A program made the translations under genes and the position numbers. A stretch of DNA of 64,000 nucleotides from Abelmoschus esculentus (lineage: Eukaryota; Streptophyta; Magnoliopsida; Malvales; Malvaceae), in assembly GCA_035048815.1 (NCBI GenBank), contig JAUCBN010000018.1:13544001-13608000 (forward strand). Direction: 5' to 3'. Shown here one piece after another: positions 46,133-59,072 of this stretch. How positions within the stretch are numbered: the stretch's first letter is position 1; each line of letters begins with the position of its first letter. The notes under the pieces are model-generated. The model searched no databases. It had not been told where the DNA came from and was given only the letters and a program-made list of their open reading frames with translations.

Positions 46133-49100
46133 TGTAACCCCCTTAGCCCGGCCTAGACGGAACCGACACTGATGGGTTACACGGGGAATATCAAACCAAA
46201 CCCGTAAGAGTCCGATTCGATAAACAACCCTAAAACCGTTATATTTTTTATTTTATCTTGCCTAGATGCGTAATCTTATTCCTATGTGTCAAGGTCTCAT
46301 TCAAAGCATTATCGGTACCACATTAATTAAAAATAAACATCCGATTAAACACTAACATAGATTAAGGACTAACACGTAAAACTTTTAAGATACAAGGACT
46401 TTATCCAAACTAGATTAACCATCTTGAAATTAAATCAACTTTAAGCATGTATGCAAAATTTCAGCTCAATATAACATCTGTAAGTACCTTAATTGAACAA
46501 AGGAAGATATTCGGGACTAAAATATAATTTCTAGCAACTTCCAATTCTAGGTGATCAAAGGTTTCGAAACCTTCCAGAGGTTCCAAAACTTTTTGTAAAA
46601 GGTTTCGAAACTTTCCTAGTAAGTTTCGAAACTTTTCGCGTCCAGTAGCTTCCTAGAATTGAAACTGCCCGCAAGGTTTCGAAACCTCATAAAGGTTTCA
46701 AAACTATTTGACAAAGGTTTTGGAACCTTCACTCAAAGGTTTCGAAACTTTGGGTCTGGAACCAAAAGTTTCATTACACTAAATACACATCATTTACTCA
46801 ATACTCAACCATTAATTAGAACCTCTAAATGCATCAGTCCTAAACATAATTAGCAACATATGGCACATAATCAACAGCATCACGGACACCAATCAAGCTA
46901 TAGGCATGCTTCATAGAAAAAGATTAACAACATAACAATCATGCAACACATGCTTCAACAATTCAAACAATTCCAAAGTTTAACAATTAACAATCAAACA
47001 ATAATGGTCTTATTACAACATAAACCAAGCCTAAGTACACACTCCTCACATTGGTTGGGTTACACATTGCCTTGCCCAATTTATTTGCCAAAAACATACC
47101 AAATTCAAAGTGATCTTTCCCCTTGGTTTCCTTGCCTCGAACGATGTCCAAAATGCCTTTATTTTTCTGCAAGGATGAAAAGAGAGCTTAAGCAAACACG
47201 CTTAGTGAGGAAGCTCTAAACAAGTCATCAATGCATCTATTTAAAATCATGAAGAAACCATACTTTGTAAGACATTGCTAAAACATGCATGCTAACATCT
47301 CATGCTCATATTCTTTAAACCATATGCATCCTTGAGTTTACATTAACCTTGTCAAAACAATTTATAAATGATGCACAATCTTCTTCTCAAATTCATGTAT
47401 GTATATTGGCATTCTAATGACCACTTTAATGTGAACTTTGAGTTTACCGAATACACGGATCCATTGTTAGAGACCATTGTCCCGTCATGACATGAAGTCA
47501 CCATTGACATGACACAAAGTCACCATTAGCACTACCACACACGATTGGACACATAGTCACCCTTGTTACGTATAGGCGGCTCTACCATGCACGGTTGCAC
47601 ACAAAGTCATCCTTGTTTACGTGTAGGCAATATTCTGTATTCTTAATTTTGTTTATAGTGCACTTAAGACAATCCTAATGACATGTCATTCGTATTCGAA
47701 TCTAAAGTTAGTGTCACTAAGCCAATATCATAATCAAATGTGCATGATAACTTGTTGCTCATAATGCATGCATAATATGTTCAACAAATGAACCAAAAGC
47801 CATGCCTAAAGGCACCATCACGTATAAGGCAATTAACCATATTGTATTCCAAATCATTTCTCATAATTTTCCATAATCATGGATGCTAAATAAGCTCTGC
47901 ATTTCAGCAAGTAATTCTCATGTATGCACCATTTCAAATCATGCTCCTGCATTTACATAAATCTCATTGAATTACCAACATAATGCCTTTATAAAATGTA
48001 GCCGAAACTCTTATCGGTTTATCAAAAACAATTACTTTACTTACTCTTGAACTATGGAAGGTTTTCACACTCTTCCATAGTCCCCAAAACAGAACGTATC
48101 AAACGCGATTCGCTTTAAATCCGTAATCACTCACCAACAAGCGAAATGAGCTTTCGCCGCTATCCGATGATCGCGCCTACGCACCAGCAATCAAGCATCT
48201 TCTTGTACCTCTTCTATAACATTAAAAACAGATCATTCTCACATCATAACATGCTCAAACCAACAGCCATATCCGATCACCATTAAACTACTGAAAACTT
48301 AACCGAAAAGATCGTAAACTAAGCCGAAACGCATCCGAAAAACATCAACCCAAAACCTAATGAATCTAACATCTAGTACACTTCAATTATGAACCAAAAA
48401 CACATCCAAACCATCCTTATACCTCCAGCAACATTAAAGCATCTAAAACATCCCCTAAAACGACCGAAAAGCATCTTAAAACTACATCGATTGCATTATT
48501 CCGGGATTAAATTAATGTGCTATCAAATGAAGATTCAATTAATCATTTAATTAACATAAAACACAATTGAATCCATCTAATTCCAGCATTAAATGAGATC
48601 CAAAAAATTACACAAAAACTATCACAAAAACACTAGATCTAACATTAAAAACATAGAATCAAGTTTTTATTCAAAGATTAGCAAGCTAATACTTGGGAAT
48701 TTCAATAAATAACCTTAGAAAAAAATAAAAATCCAGAAAATTACCTTCAAGATCTATTCACCAAAAGGATTTAATTTCCTCTTCTTGATTCCTTGCAATT
48801 TGATGTAGATTTGATGAAATTGATGCTTAGGTTTTGTAAAGGATGGAAAGATAATGCAAATGATGTAGTCTTTGTTGAAAAAGATGCAAAAATCAGCAAG
48901 GAATTGAAGAGAAAAGATGAAGAGAAAGTGGAGAGAAAATGAGAGAAAAAGATAAGAGAAAATGAGGAAAAAATAGTTTTGAGAGAAAATGATTAAAAAT
49001 CTCTAATTAAAGTAATTAAAATACATTTTAGTGAATAAATCATTATTAAAAATTAGAAATGGGTTTATGGCCTTCTAAGGATTCTAAGTTTAGCTTGCTT

Positions 49101-49416
49101 ATCAATTTAGTTACTAAAACATGTAATTTCCGAAAATTCCAAATTAAGTCCCCCAATTTTCCAAAAATTACAAATTGGTCACTTATGCAGAATTAAGTAT
49201 AATTAAAAATCATTATAAAGTCCAAATTATTTTCTTTTAATTTTGAAACATATTTTAAATATTTTAAACCACCTTCCAAAATTATTATTTTTTTTCTTAA
49301 TTAAAAATATCCTTATTTTATTTTTCCCGAAATAATGAACCAGAGAACCCGATTCGACCCGAATCGAATTCTCCTAACTAAGCTTAAACTAACAACCCCA
49401 AAAATGGGATGTTACA
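46133..49416 (-). repeat. Gypsy 5' LTR, 3,284 bp
   Basis: It starts (minus) TGTAACATCCC and ends GGGGGTTACA. The segment 46133-47456 matches 41268-42589 nearly base for base. A cluster of TTTCGAAA palindromes lies at 46556-46755, and the part not shared with the left copy is AT-rich. Confidence 0.93.
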
Positions 49417-49550
49417 ATTATTGTTTATATTCTAAGTTTTTTTTAAAATTTTTAATATAAGATTAATATTTTTAATTTTTCATGTGTGATAATTACGACA
49501 ACCAAATACGAAACAATGTATTTCAAACAAAACGAGCTTGATCGAGGGAG

Positions 49551-50190
49551 GAATTATTAAAATATTTTGATTGGAAACTTTATTTTAAAAAATATGGCTC
49601 ACACATCATTATTTCCCAAAATATTGTGAATTGTTGTAGCGTTCAGAAGGCTTGGGTCTTGCAACCCGACTTTGAACAGTAATTCAAATAAAAAAAATTT
49701 GGCAAAGGCCAAGGGTTCACAACTCGACTTTGAATAGTGCTTTTGAAAAAAAAAATCAACAAAAACCAAAGGTTTACAATCGGTCTTCGACAGGGGGTTG
49801 GCAGCTTTGTTTAAAGACCACCAACTTACACCCCGTCTTTGGCAGGGGGTTGACAGCTTTGCAGGCTGCCTGCAGATGTGGCAGCGTGGTTGGCAGCGGG
49901 TAAAGGGGCAGGGGTAGCATGCAGGGGACGTGTGATAATGTAGTGGTGTGGGTGTGGGTGTGGGTGTGCCAGGGAATTGATTTTAATTGGTTAAAGCATA
50001 GGTGAAAAATTGGAGGTTGTTATTTGATAGAGATGATGTTAAATAGAGGAGTTTGAGTTTGAAAGAATAAATTAGAAATATATACGAGAAAGAAGAAGGA
50101 GAGGAGAAAGAGAAGACGAAAAAGGAGAAATTTATTTTTAAATTTGTAAGTGAATATTTTTTGTTTAAAAATGTTATAATTATATTTTAG
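49551..50190 (+). repeat. MULE left terminal inverted repeat
   Basis: Contains about three units of 60-70 bp (GACTTTGAACAGT or GACTTTGAATAGT, A-rich spacer, AAGGGTTCACAA or AAAGGTTTACAA), a G-rich segment (49795-49930), GTGTGG repeats (49945-49969) and a purine-rich block (50085-50130). Confidence 0.75.
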
Positions 50191-50439
50191 TTGTTATAAT
50201 TTTTTGTTTTATCCTTGTTATTTTTTTATATTTTTAGAGATTATTGGTTAATTTTAGATTATTAGAGTTCAAAATTAGAAATTTATCATTGTAATTTAAA
50301 TTGTTAGAGTGAAAAATTTAGATTATTGGTTAATTTTGTGACTTAATTGATTTAGTAGTTGATTTTAATTTTATTTTAAATCTTAGCCCCAAAAAAGAAT
50401 TGATGGAAGACTTAGTAACTAGTTATTTTTGGAAATTAT

Positions 50440-50978
50440 TTTTGTAAATTGGTTTAGCAAAATAATTATTTTATGGATTAGAAAAATAATTAACAAAATA
50501 ATTATTTTCTAGTTTAGCAAAATAATTAGTGAAATTATTAGTTTTTAGTTTAATAAAATAATTAGTAAATTAATTTAGAAAATAAGGTAGTACTATTTTT
50601 ATAAATTAGTTTCTAGCTTAGCAAAATAATAATTAAATTAGTTTTGCAAATAAGGTACATATTTATAAATTAATTTTTAGTTTTGCAAATAACTATTTTT
50701 ATAAATTAGTTTAGTCAAATAATTAGTTTCTAGCTTAGCAAAATAATTATTAAATTAGTTTTGCAAATAAGGTACATTTTTATAAATTAGTTTTTAGTTT
50801 TGCAAATAATTATTTTTATAAATTAGTTTAGCAAAATAATTAGTTTCTAGCTTAGTAAAATAGTTATTAAATTAGTTTTGCAAATAAGGTACAATTTTAT
50901 AAATTAGTTTTTAGTTTTTCAAATAACTGTTTTTATAAATTAGTTTAGCCAAATAATTAGTTTCTAGTTTAGCAAAAT
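50440..50978. repeat. Tandem repeats of about 117 bp in the MULE left arm
   Basis: TTTTGCAAATAAGGTACA recurs at about 50644, 50761 and 50878, embedded in repeated TTTATAAATTAGTTTAGCAAAATAATTAG text. Less regular copies reach back to about 50440. Confidence 0.8.
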
Positions 50979-50983
50979 AATAT

Positions 50984-52129
50984 TGTAAAATTAAAATTGA
51001 TTTTGATATAACAAATAAGTGTAAGGACTATTTTGAAATAAATTTTTAAGTCCCTAAGTCAAAGTTTGATTTTTAAGTTAAAACCAAGAACTTTGAAATA
51101 CTCTTACAAGCCATTTTTATACGAGGGTATCGGTATCATGAGGAAAGGTATCGATACACTTGGATTTTTTCAAGGCTATCTCAAGAACAAGTATCGAAAC
51201 AAGGTTCGATACCAAAACTTTCTGCTAACCCATTTTTCGATACTGATATCGAAACAACTTGGTTAATTTTTAAATTATTTTTAATTTTAAAAAAAATATG
51301 ACTCCTGGTATCGATACACCCTTAATCCCCAACGGTTATTTTCAAGCATTAAATGAGTCGATCGTTGGTGTCAGTTAAATTTTGATTGATGGTTAGCCTG
51401 TATCGAAACAAGGTTCGATACCAAGCATCACAGAAACTTTTTGTATCAGAACAGGTATCGATATACCCCTTATTAAATGCACAATGACTCTTTTTATACT
51501 TGGCATGTTTCGAAATAAGTACCCTGTGTTTTGATACCACCTGCTGCAGAGTGCATTTATGATGGAAAGATGAAGGTCTAACGTCTCTATTTACATTTCC
51601 AACAACCTCAACGGTTAGAAATCAATGAGAAGGTATAAAAAGAAGCATTTTCAACAGCATTAAGCAATTATTGAACCTCAAGCAACATCCAAGCAAATCA
51701 AATGCAACTCCAAGCACTTATTGCATATCCTAGCCTCCTAACTTGTGATCTTAATTTGATTCTTGTAATTCTTCAGTTTGGGGAGAGTTAAATTGTATTT
51801 GGGGGCATATATCTCTTGTGAGAGAATTTCTTTTAGCCCTTTCTTTCTCTTGTAACTTCTTGAGAGGTTGAAATCAATTTTGGGTAGAAAATTGATTTGT
51901 TTGTAAAGGTTATCCTTGAACCTAGAAAAAGGTTGAATTCAATAGTGAATTGGTTCAAAATCCTTAGTGGGAGCTAAGGTAGTGGATGTAGAGCTTGTTC
52001 GAAGCTTGAACCACTATAAATTCTTTGTTCCTCAATTCTAGCATTATTATCGAAAAAAATTTACTCCACATTTTTTAAATTGTCAATTCACCCCCTCTTG
52101 GCCATCTTATAAGTTTGATCAACTCAACA
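50984..52129 (+). repeat. Copia 5' LTR, 1,146 bp
   Basis: A TATA box TATAAAAA at 51634-51641 is followed by a U-rich R/U5 region. The U3 part (51120-51550) has at least seven GTATCGATAC- or TATCGAAAC-type motifs. Confidence 0.95.
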
Positions 52130-52130
52130 A

Positions 52131-52143
52131 TTGGTATCAGAGC
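52131..52143 (+). promoter_or_regulatory. Copia primer-binding site
   Basis: ATTGGTATCAGAGCC follows the 5' LTR end by one base; TGGTATCAGAGC is the initiator tRNA-Met type site. Confidence 0.9.
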
Positions 52144-52217
52144 CTAATCTTTAAAGAGATTCACATCTACCAAAGAAGATCCAAGGCATTTTGATCAAAT
52201 CTACAATTCAAGATTCA

Positions 52218-53639
52218 ATGGCCTCCACCTCTAGTTCATGGAATGAATCGCACTCAATCACCAAGTCGTCCTTCTTCAATGGGGACAACTACCCCTATTG
52301 GAAGAATAAGATGAGGCTATTCATCAACTCAAATAATTATGTCCTTTGGGATATAATCGAAGATGGACCCTCAATCCCAATAAAGCAAGAAGGAGACCGA
52401 AAAGTACCAAAGAGAAGAAATGAGATGATCGATGAAGAAAGAAGGAGGATGTCCACAAATGATAAAGCTCTTCACATCCTCTTTTGTGCACTAGGGCCCG
52501 ACATCTACTCCAAGATGTCTTCATGTACAAGTGCCAAAGAAGTTTAGGATTCTTTGGAGACCACCTATGAGGGCACCAATGACGTCAAGGAAACCAAGAT
52601 TGGTCTACTTAATCTAAGTTATGAGAACTTCATGATGGAGCCGGATGAAGACATCACCAAAATGTTCGATAGATTCTCGGTGATCGTAAATGGTCTCAAG
52701 GGTTTCGGTGAGATCATTCCGGAAGAAAAGCTTGTTCGAAAGCTTATCTATTCTCTTCCCGAGTCTTGGGATAGCAAGAGGAAGGCTATCATAGAAGCCA
52801 AGGACCTCAAGACTCTCAAACTTGATGCTCTTGTGGGATCTCTTCTCACCCATGAGATCATGAAGAAAAGAAGAGAAGAGGAGAAAAAGAAGGAAGAGGT
52901 GAAGATCGAAAATAGGGAAGTTTAGAAAAAGAAGCAAGGGATTGCTCTTAAAGCTTCATGTTCACAAGAAGAAGTGGATACTAGTGAAGATGAAGAGCTA
53001 GAGGAATTGGCCATGATGACCAAAAGATTCACAAGGCTTATGAGGGCAAATAGGAATATAAGATTCCAAAGAAAGAGAGACTTCAAGGCAAAGAGCAAAG
53101 AAGAGGAGAAAGATCAAATCATTTGCTATGAATGCAAGAAGCCCGGTCACATTAGAACCGTTTGCCCTTTATACAAAAGGAAGGCTTTTGAAAAGAAGAA
53201 GAAACAAAAGGCTCACGTTGCAACTTGGAGTGATGAGGAGTCATCATCCGATGAGGACAACGAAGTAGTCAACTTGTGTCTCATGGCTCTTGATGAGCCT
53301 AAGGTAACCCTTCAACCATCTTGTAATGATTTATCTTATGATGAACTTTATGATGCTTATGATGAATTATAAGATGTGTATGATGAGTTGGTTTTAAAAT
53401 TCAAAGAATCGATTTTGAAAAGCAAGAAAATCATTTCCGATTTAGAAATGAAAAATGATTCTTTGACAAAAACAATTTTGTATTTAGAAGAAAATGTTGT
53501 TGATTTAAATGATGATTTAAATTTTTTTCAAAAAGAAAATGTTGATTTGAACAACCTTATTTCTAGCTTGAGTGAAAATCACCACAAGGTGATGAATGAG
53601 CTTAAAGAAAATCAAAGTGGTTGGGAGTTCAACTTTTGA
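52218..53639 (+). pseudogene. Copia gag, three in-frame stops
   Basis: Capsid protein frame. Starts MASTSSSWNESHSITKSSFF, with the Copia gag pattern (FNGDNYPYWKNKMRLFI, ALGPDIYSKM), the UBN2 region (TYEGTNDVKETKIGLL, MFDRFSVIVNGLKGFG, LPESWDSKRKAI), Lys/Glu-rich coiled-coil text, the knuckle CYECKKPGHIRTVC (about 53124-53166) and a C-terminal coiled coil (53376-53639). The frame is uninterrupted but for TAG (52545-52547), TAG (52923-52925) and TAA (53370-53372). The ATG at 52218 was preferred to one nine codons upstream because the family starts with MA-Ser-rich text. Confidence 0.92.
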
Positions 53640-53925
53640 AAAAGAAAGCTCTTCAAAACCCAACCATGTGAAAAAAAATTTATGACCACAAACAAAGAAA
53701 TTTTCAAAGGTATTCTAGGCATAGAAAGATTATGAGTGTTTGGGTTCCCAAGGAACTCGTTGTTTCTAATAATTTAAATGCCATTGCTTCTTGGATTCCT
53801 AAAGGAACCAAGATTTTAGGGACTAACACTCATGGACCCAAAATGGTTTGGGTACCAAAAATCAAACACTAAATCGTTGTTTGTAGGTTGAGCATTGCTT
53901 CAAGGCTAAAGCTTCAAGTCAAAAT

Positions 53926-56900
53926 ATGTGGTACCTTAATAGTGGATGCTCAAGGCATATGACCGGAGACAAGGGACGATTTAAGGAGTTAGAGCTCAAA
54001 AAGGGTGGAGTAGTGACGTTTGGTGACAATTTCGAAGGCCAAATTAAGGGTATTGGCTCTATTGATAATCACTCCTCTATTTTTATTGAAAATGTCTTAC
54101 TTGTTGATGATCTTAAGCATAATTTGTTGAGCATTAGTCAATTATATGATAAGGGTTTCTATGTTTCTTTTGATAAAAGTGGTTGCAAAATAATTGACAT
54201 AGAATCCAATAGAATAATGCTCATAGGTCATTGCATAGGAAATATTTACATGGTGCATCAAGATGACATTAATTTTTCTCATGCATACTTAGTTGCTAAT
54301 GAGGAAAATGATGCATGGTTATGGCATAGAAAAATAGGGCATGCTAGCATAAGTGTTCTAGAGAAACTAGCCTCCCAAAATCTAGTTAGAGGTTTACCTA
54401 AGCTCAAGTTTTCCCTAGATAAAATTTGTGATGCATGTGCTAAGGGTAAACAAAAGAGAGTTTCTTTTAAATCCATTAATGATGTTTCAACTAGTAGAGT
54501 ATTACAATTGATCCATATAGATCTCTTTGGATCTATTAGGACTACTAGCTTGGGTGGAAAATCATATGCCTTTGTTATTGTTGATGATTACTCTAGATAT
54601 ACTTGGGTTCTATTTTTGAGTACTAAAGATGAAGCCTTAGAAAAATTCATCACATTCTCAAACATTTCTCAAAATGACCTTGATCAAAGAATTTCTCATA
54701 TTAGAAGTGATCATGGAACGAAATTTCAAAATCTAGATTTTGAGAATTTTTGTAATGAAAATGAGATTAGCCATAATTTTTCGACTCCTCGCACTCCTCA
54801 ACAAAATGGGGTAGTTGAGAGGAAGAATAGAACTTTAGAAGAAATGGCTAGAACCATGCTTTGTGAAAATAATTTACCTAAGTACTTTCGGGCGGAAGCC
54901 ACAAACACTTCTTGTTATATTATAAATCAAGTAATGATTAGGCCTATTTTAAAGAAAACTCCTTATGAGATTTTAAAATCTAAAAAGCCTAATATTAGCT
55001 ATTTTCATCCTTTTGGATGCAAGTGTTTTGTTTTAAATAATGGAAAAGACAATTTAGGTAAATTTGATGCAAAAAGTGATGAAGCTATTTTTCTTGGTTA
55101 TTCTTCAAATTCTAAGGCTTATAGAGTTTTCAACAAAAGAAGCTTAGTTGTAGAAGAGTCGATACATGTGGTTTTCGATGATAACCTCCTTCCTAGGAAG
55201 GATTCTTGTGATGATGATGATGTAGGAATCATTGAAACCATTGATGATGGACAAGCATCAAAGGTGGATGGGGTTCCAAGCAATGAGGAAGCACAAGATC
55301 CTCCAATAGAAGCTTTAGGAAATGTAAAGCTTGAAGAAAAGGAAGTGAGCTACCCAAGGGAGTTCAACTATGTCAAAAGTGGTAAAATCTTGGGTAATCC
55401 ATCCAAGGGGGTAACTACTCGTTCTTCTCTTAGATTAATGAATCATTTTGCATTTATCTCATGCATAGAGCCCAAAAATATCAATGAAGCCTTAGATGAT
55501 GATTATTAGATTTTGGCTATACAAGAAGAGTTAAATCAATTTGAGAGAAGTAATGTATGGACATTAGTTGATAGACCTAGTAATAAATCTACTATAGGGA
55601 CTAAATGGGTCTTTAGAAACAAACTAGATGAGAGTGGTAACATAGTAACAAAGTTGGATTAGTTGCTCAAGGTTACACTCAAGAGGAAGGAATAGATTTC
55701 GATGAAACTTATGCACCCGTAGCTAGAATAGAAGCTATTAGGATGCTAATTGCATTTGCATGTTATCATGATTTCAAGCTTTTTCAAATGGATGTCAAAA
55801 GTGTTTTCTTAAATGGTTTTATAAATGAAGAAGTGTATGTTGAACAACCATCGGTTTTGAAAATCCAAAATTTCCAAATCATGTTTTTAAACTAACAAAT
55901 GCTTTATATGGTTTAAAACAAGCTCCTAGAGCTTGGTATGAAAGACTATCAAACTTTTGATAGAAAAGGATTTTGAAAAGGGAAAGGTGGACACTATACT
56001 TTTTATAAAAAGATTTAAAAATGACATCTTAGTAGTTTAAATTTATGTTGACGATATAATTTTTAGATCTACTAATGAATATTATTGTCAAGAATTTTTT
56101 AAGCTTATGCAAGGTGAATTCGAGATAAGCATGATGGGAGAACTCTCATTCTTTTTGGAACTCCAAATCAAGCAAAAGAAAGATGGCACCTTCATCAATC
56201 AAGCCAAGTACATCAAAGATATGCTCAAGAAGTTTGGCTTGGAGCATGTCAAACCTCAAGCCACTCCTATGAGCTCATCTACTAAGTTTGACAAGGATGA
56301 AGGAGGTAAGTGTGTTGATTCTAAATTATATAGATCCATGATATGTTCTTTGCTTTACCTTACTGCAAGTAGATCGGATATCATGTTTAGTGTTTGCTTG
56401 TGTGCTAGGTTTCAAGTTAGTCCTAGAGAATCACACCTTGTAGACATTAAGAGAATTTTTAGGTACCTTAGAGATACACCTTGTTTAGGTCTTTGGTATC
56501 CTAAAGCTTTTTCTTTTGATCTTTATGCCTATTCAGATGCGGATTATGGAGGTTGTAAGATAGATAGGAAAAGTACTTCTGGAACTTGTCAATTCCTAGG
56601 TAGTATGCTCATATCTTGGTTCTCTAAGAAACAAAATAGTGTAGCTCTATCTACCACCGAAGAGAAGTACATATCCTTAGGAAGTTATTGTGCACAAGTT
56701 TTATGGATGAAGCAACAACTCTTAAATTATGGCATTAAGGTAAAAACCATTCCCCTCAAGTGTGATAATACTAGTGTCATATGTCTTACCAAGAACCCCA
56801 TTCAACACTCTAGAACCAAACACATAAAAATTAGACACCACTTTATTAGAGATCATGTGTCTAAAAACGATGTTGCTTTAGAGTTTGTTGACACCTTGAA

Positions 56901-56988
56901 TCAATTAGCGGACATCTTTACTAAACCTTTGGATAAGAAGCGTTTTTGGACCCTTAGGAGAGAGTTAGGTCTAACTAGCCTATCTTGA
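53926..56988 (+). pseudogene. Copia pol (protease, integrase, RT, RNase H), damaged
   Basis: Protease remnant WYLNSGCSRHMTGD has Asn in place of the catalytic Asp. Then GAG-pre-integrase (WLWHRKIGHASISVLEKLAS, CDACAKGKQ), integrase with the D-D-E residues (HIDLFG, RSDHGT, VVERKNRTLEEM) and the usual C-terminal FGCKCFVLN. A TAG at 55507-55509 precedes the RT (IQEELNQFERSNVWTLV, GIDFDETYAPVARIEAIR after a shift near 55650). Shifts and stops lie between 55640 and 56100, and YVDD is intact at about 56045-56056. The RT end and RNase H are open from 56107 to 56988 (AYSDADYGGCKIDRKSTSG, ALSTTEEKYISL, KHIKIRHHFIRD, LADIFTKPL). The link from gag (53640-53925) is out of frame. Confidence 0.94.
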
Positions 56989-57908
56989 CTTCCTAAGTCT
57001 CATCTTTTTGCATATCTTGCTTGAATCTTGATTTAAATCATGCTTATGTTATTTTTTGTATCTTGATGCTTCTATGCGTATTGCTAGGGGGAGTATGAAC
57101 TTGTTCATACACAATAAACATGTCATTATATCATATGCATGCTTCTAGGGGATTTAGAGACTCATTTCTAGTACTTTTAGTAGCCTAAATGCAAAGCAAA
57201 GGTCGAAGGTACCGATACAGCTAACCCCTGTTTCGATACCTGTTCATCAGCCCATCTAGGTTTATTTTTTTTAAAGGTTCATCTGGGTTTATGTTTGGGA
57301 AGAACAGGTATCAATTTCAGCTTCGATACCTGTGTTTCGATACTAGCATCGAAACAGTGTGTTTCGATACCGGTATCGATACTCGAGGACGGAAGTTGCT
57401 TTAAAACACTTTAAACCTAATTTTAATTAAAACACTTCCCAAATATATCCATCAAACCCTAGTCGGCCCCTCTTATAAAATTCTCTCAAATTCGATGTTC
57501 TTAACCCAAAATCTCAACATTTTCTTTGAGGGTTTTGATTCCAAACATCAACTTCTACATTATATCATCAATCCGTGCTTCACAATCAATCAATTCATCC
57601 TAATCTACACTCAAAGTATATTTTCGAAAAACCTTATTTTCGTTTGGATATAGTTTGTTAAAATTTAGATTTTGAACATATTTTAAATGTCTATTGTATG
57701 GGTTTTGATAATCCTACAAAATTGTTTCAAAATCCCATTTTTTTAATCGAATATAAATCCTTTTTCGTATATTTTTTTTGTTTTTTCAAAGTTTTTGATA
57801 AAATTCTCAAATACCTTGAATTGTTAGATTACTACATAAGATTGAATTTGACTATACAAGCATATATATTTTTTAACTAATCCAAAATTTTTGTCTCCAT
57901 CCTAGATC
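56989..57908. other. Copia spacer between pol and the env-position ORF
   Basis: No coding sequence. It contains an AGGGGGAG tract at 57086-57093 and, at 57205-57395, a cluster of GTATCGATAC-like palindromes like those in the LTRs. Confidence 0.7.
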
Positions 57909-59072
57909 ATGGCACCAAAGAAACGATCTCGTACCGAAGCCAGATCTTCATCATCATCTCGTGTTGCACGAGTTGATTTTGAGAAAGTCTTTGCCAAGAG
58001 TTTGGACACTAATCGTAGATTGAAAAACTATAATTTTTTCCGCAACTATCCTCTCAAAAAGGAAAGATGTGTGAACGTTCAATTCATGACTTCATACAAA
58101 TTTCCTTTCCGATACTATGACCGACTCATCGAATGGAAATTCTTGAGGTTTCTCACCCATACCGGCAAGTTCTTTCCAACTCTTATCCTTATCTTTTACT
58201 CTAATGCCAAATGTATTTTATCTTCGGACAAGAGCAAAGTAGTGGCAATTGAATCCTATCTCATGGACAAATCCTTTACTATTAATGCCTCTACTTTTGT
58301 TGATGTTTTTGGTCTTGAGGATAAGGGTGTCGAGGATGAAGATTCTCTTGGTCCTTTCACCGACTCGGTCACATCTCTTGACGTACACGATCACTTTCTC
58401 CATCTTATCATCTCTTGGTGGATTCGTCCATCAAATGGTAGGTATTCTCGGATCCGTCAAGTTGATAGTTTTTAGATCACGTGCTTTCGTGATGGTGTTC
58501 AACCCAACCTTGCTCGGATCGTCTTCTCGGACATTGTGTGGCATGTCCAAAACTGTACTACCCATCTTGTTCAATCTTTTCCTTATGCTTGCATTCTCAG
58601 CACTATCTTTTTGCATTTGGAAATAGATTGCTCCTTTAACAAGGTGAGATCCTTGAAAGAACTCATTGGTGAGACATCTCTCAACCGTGCTCACTTTATT
58701 TATGTTGCTAATGGTGAGTGGACTCGAGGTGCTCCTCCTTCTCCTCCTCACGCTCCTATTGATCCGGAACCTCTTCATCAATTTGACATGATGACCTTTC
58801 TCACAATAAGGTTCGATTCTTTAAACGCTCGTTTGGATTCCATGGATGGAAAACTTGACATCCTCTCCACTCAATTCAATTCGGGTTTCGATGCCATCAA
58901 CACTAGGATGACAAGTCTAAAGACTCAAGGACACTTCTTGAGATATCTCTTGAAGCTCTTCGTCAAAGCCAAAGACTCAACAATGATGGTAATCAAGATC
59001 AAGAGGAAGAAAAAGACGAGGATGATGATGATGGACTCGATGGTGATGACATGGTCGATGATTGATCATTGA
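57909..59072 (+). pseudogene. Env-position ORF of the Copia element (putative plant transposon domain)
   Basis: Function unknown. Starts MAPKKRSRTEARSSSSSRVA, a basic Ser-rich N-terminus. A central domain has KFPFRYYDRLIEW, LIFYSNAKC, KSFTINASTFVDVFGLED, resembling the 'putative plant transposon protein' domain seen in many plant genomes. A Pro-rich linker (APPSPPHAPIDPEP) leads to a heptad-like segment (IRFDSLNARLDSMDGKLDIL). A TAG lies in frame at 58473-58475. A one-base shift near 58925 hides a strongly acidic C-terminus (Asp/Glu run to about 59067) that is legible in the next frame. No signal peptide and no clear membrane span, so it is not an obvious envelope protein. Confidence 0.8.

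Larger units (their letters stand above)
41268..49416 (-). mobile_element. Gypsy LTR retrotransposon (del/Tekay-like), internally deleted, TSD ATTAT
   Basis: The outer ends are TGTAACCCCC (41268) and GATGTTACA (49416), flanked by ATTAT at 41263-41267 and 49417-49421. On the minus strand: 5' LTR (49416-46133), primer-binding site, gag (45805), protease, RT and RNase H up to about 42590, then a direct jump into the last 1.3 kb of the 3' LTR. Integrase, any chromodomain and about 2 kb of the 3' LTR are deleted. Long LTRs beginning TGTAACATCCC fit the del/Tekay lineage. Confidence 0.93.
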
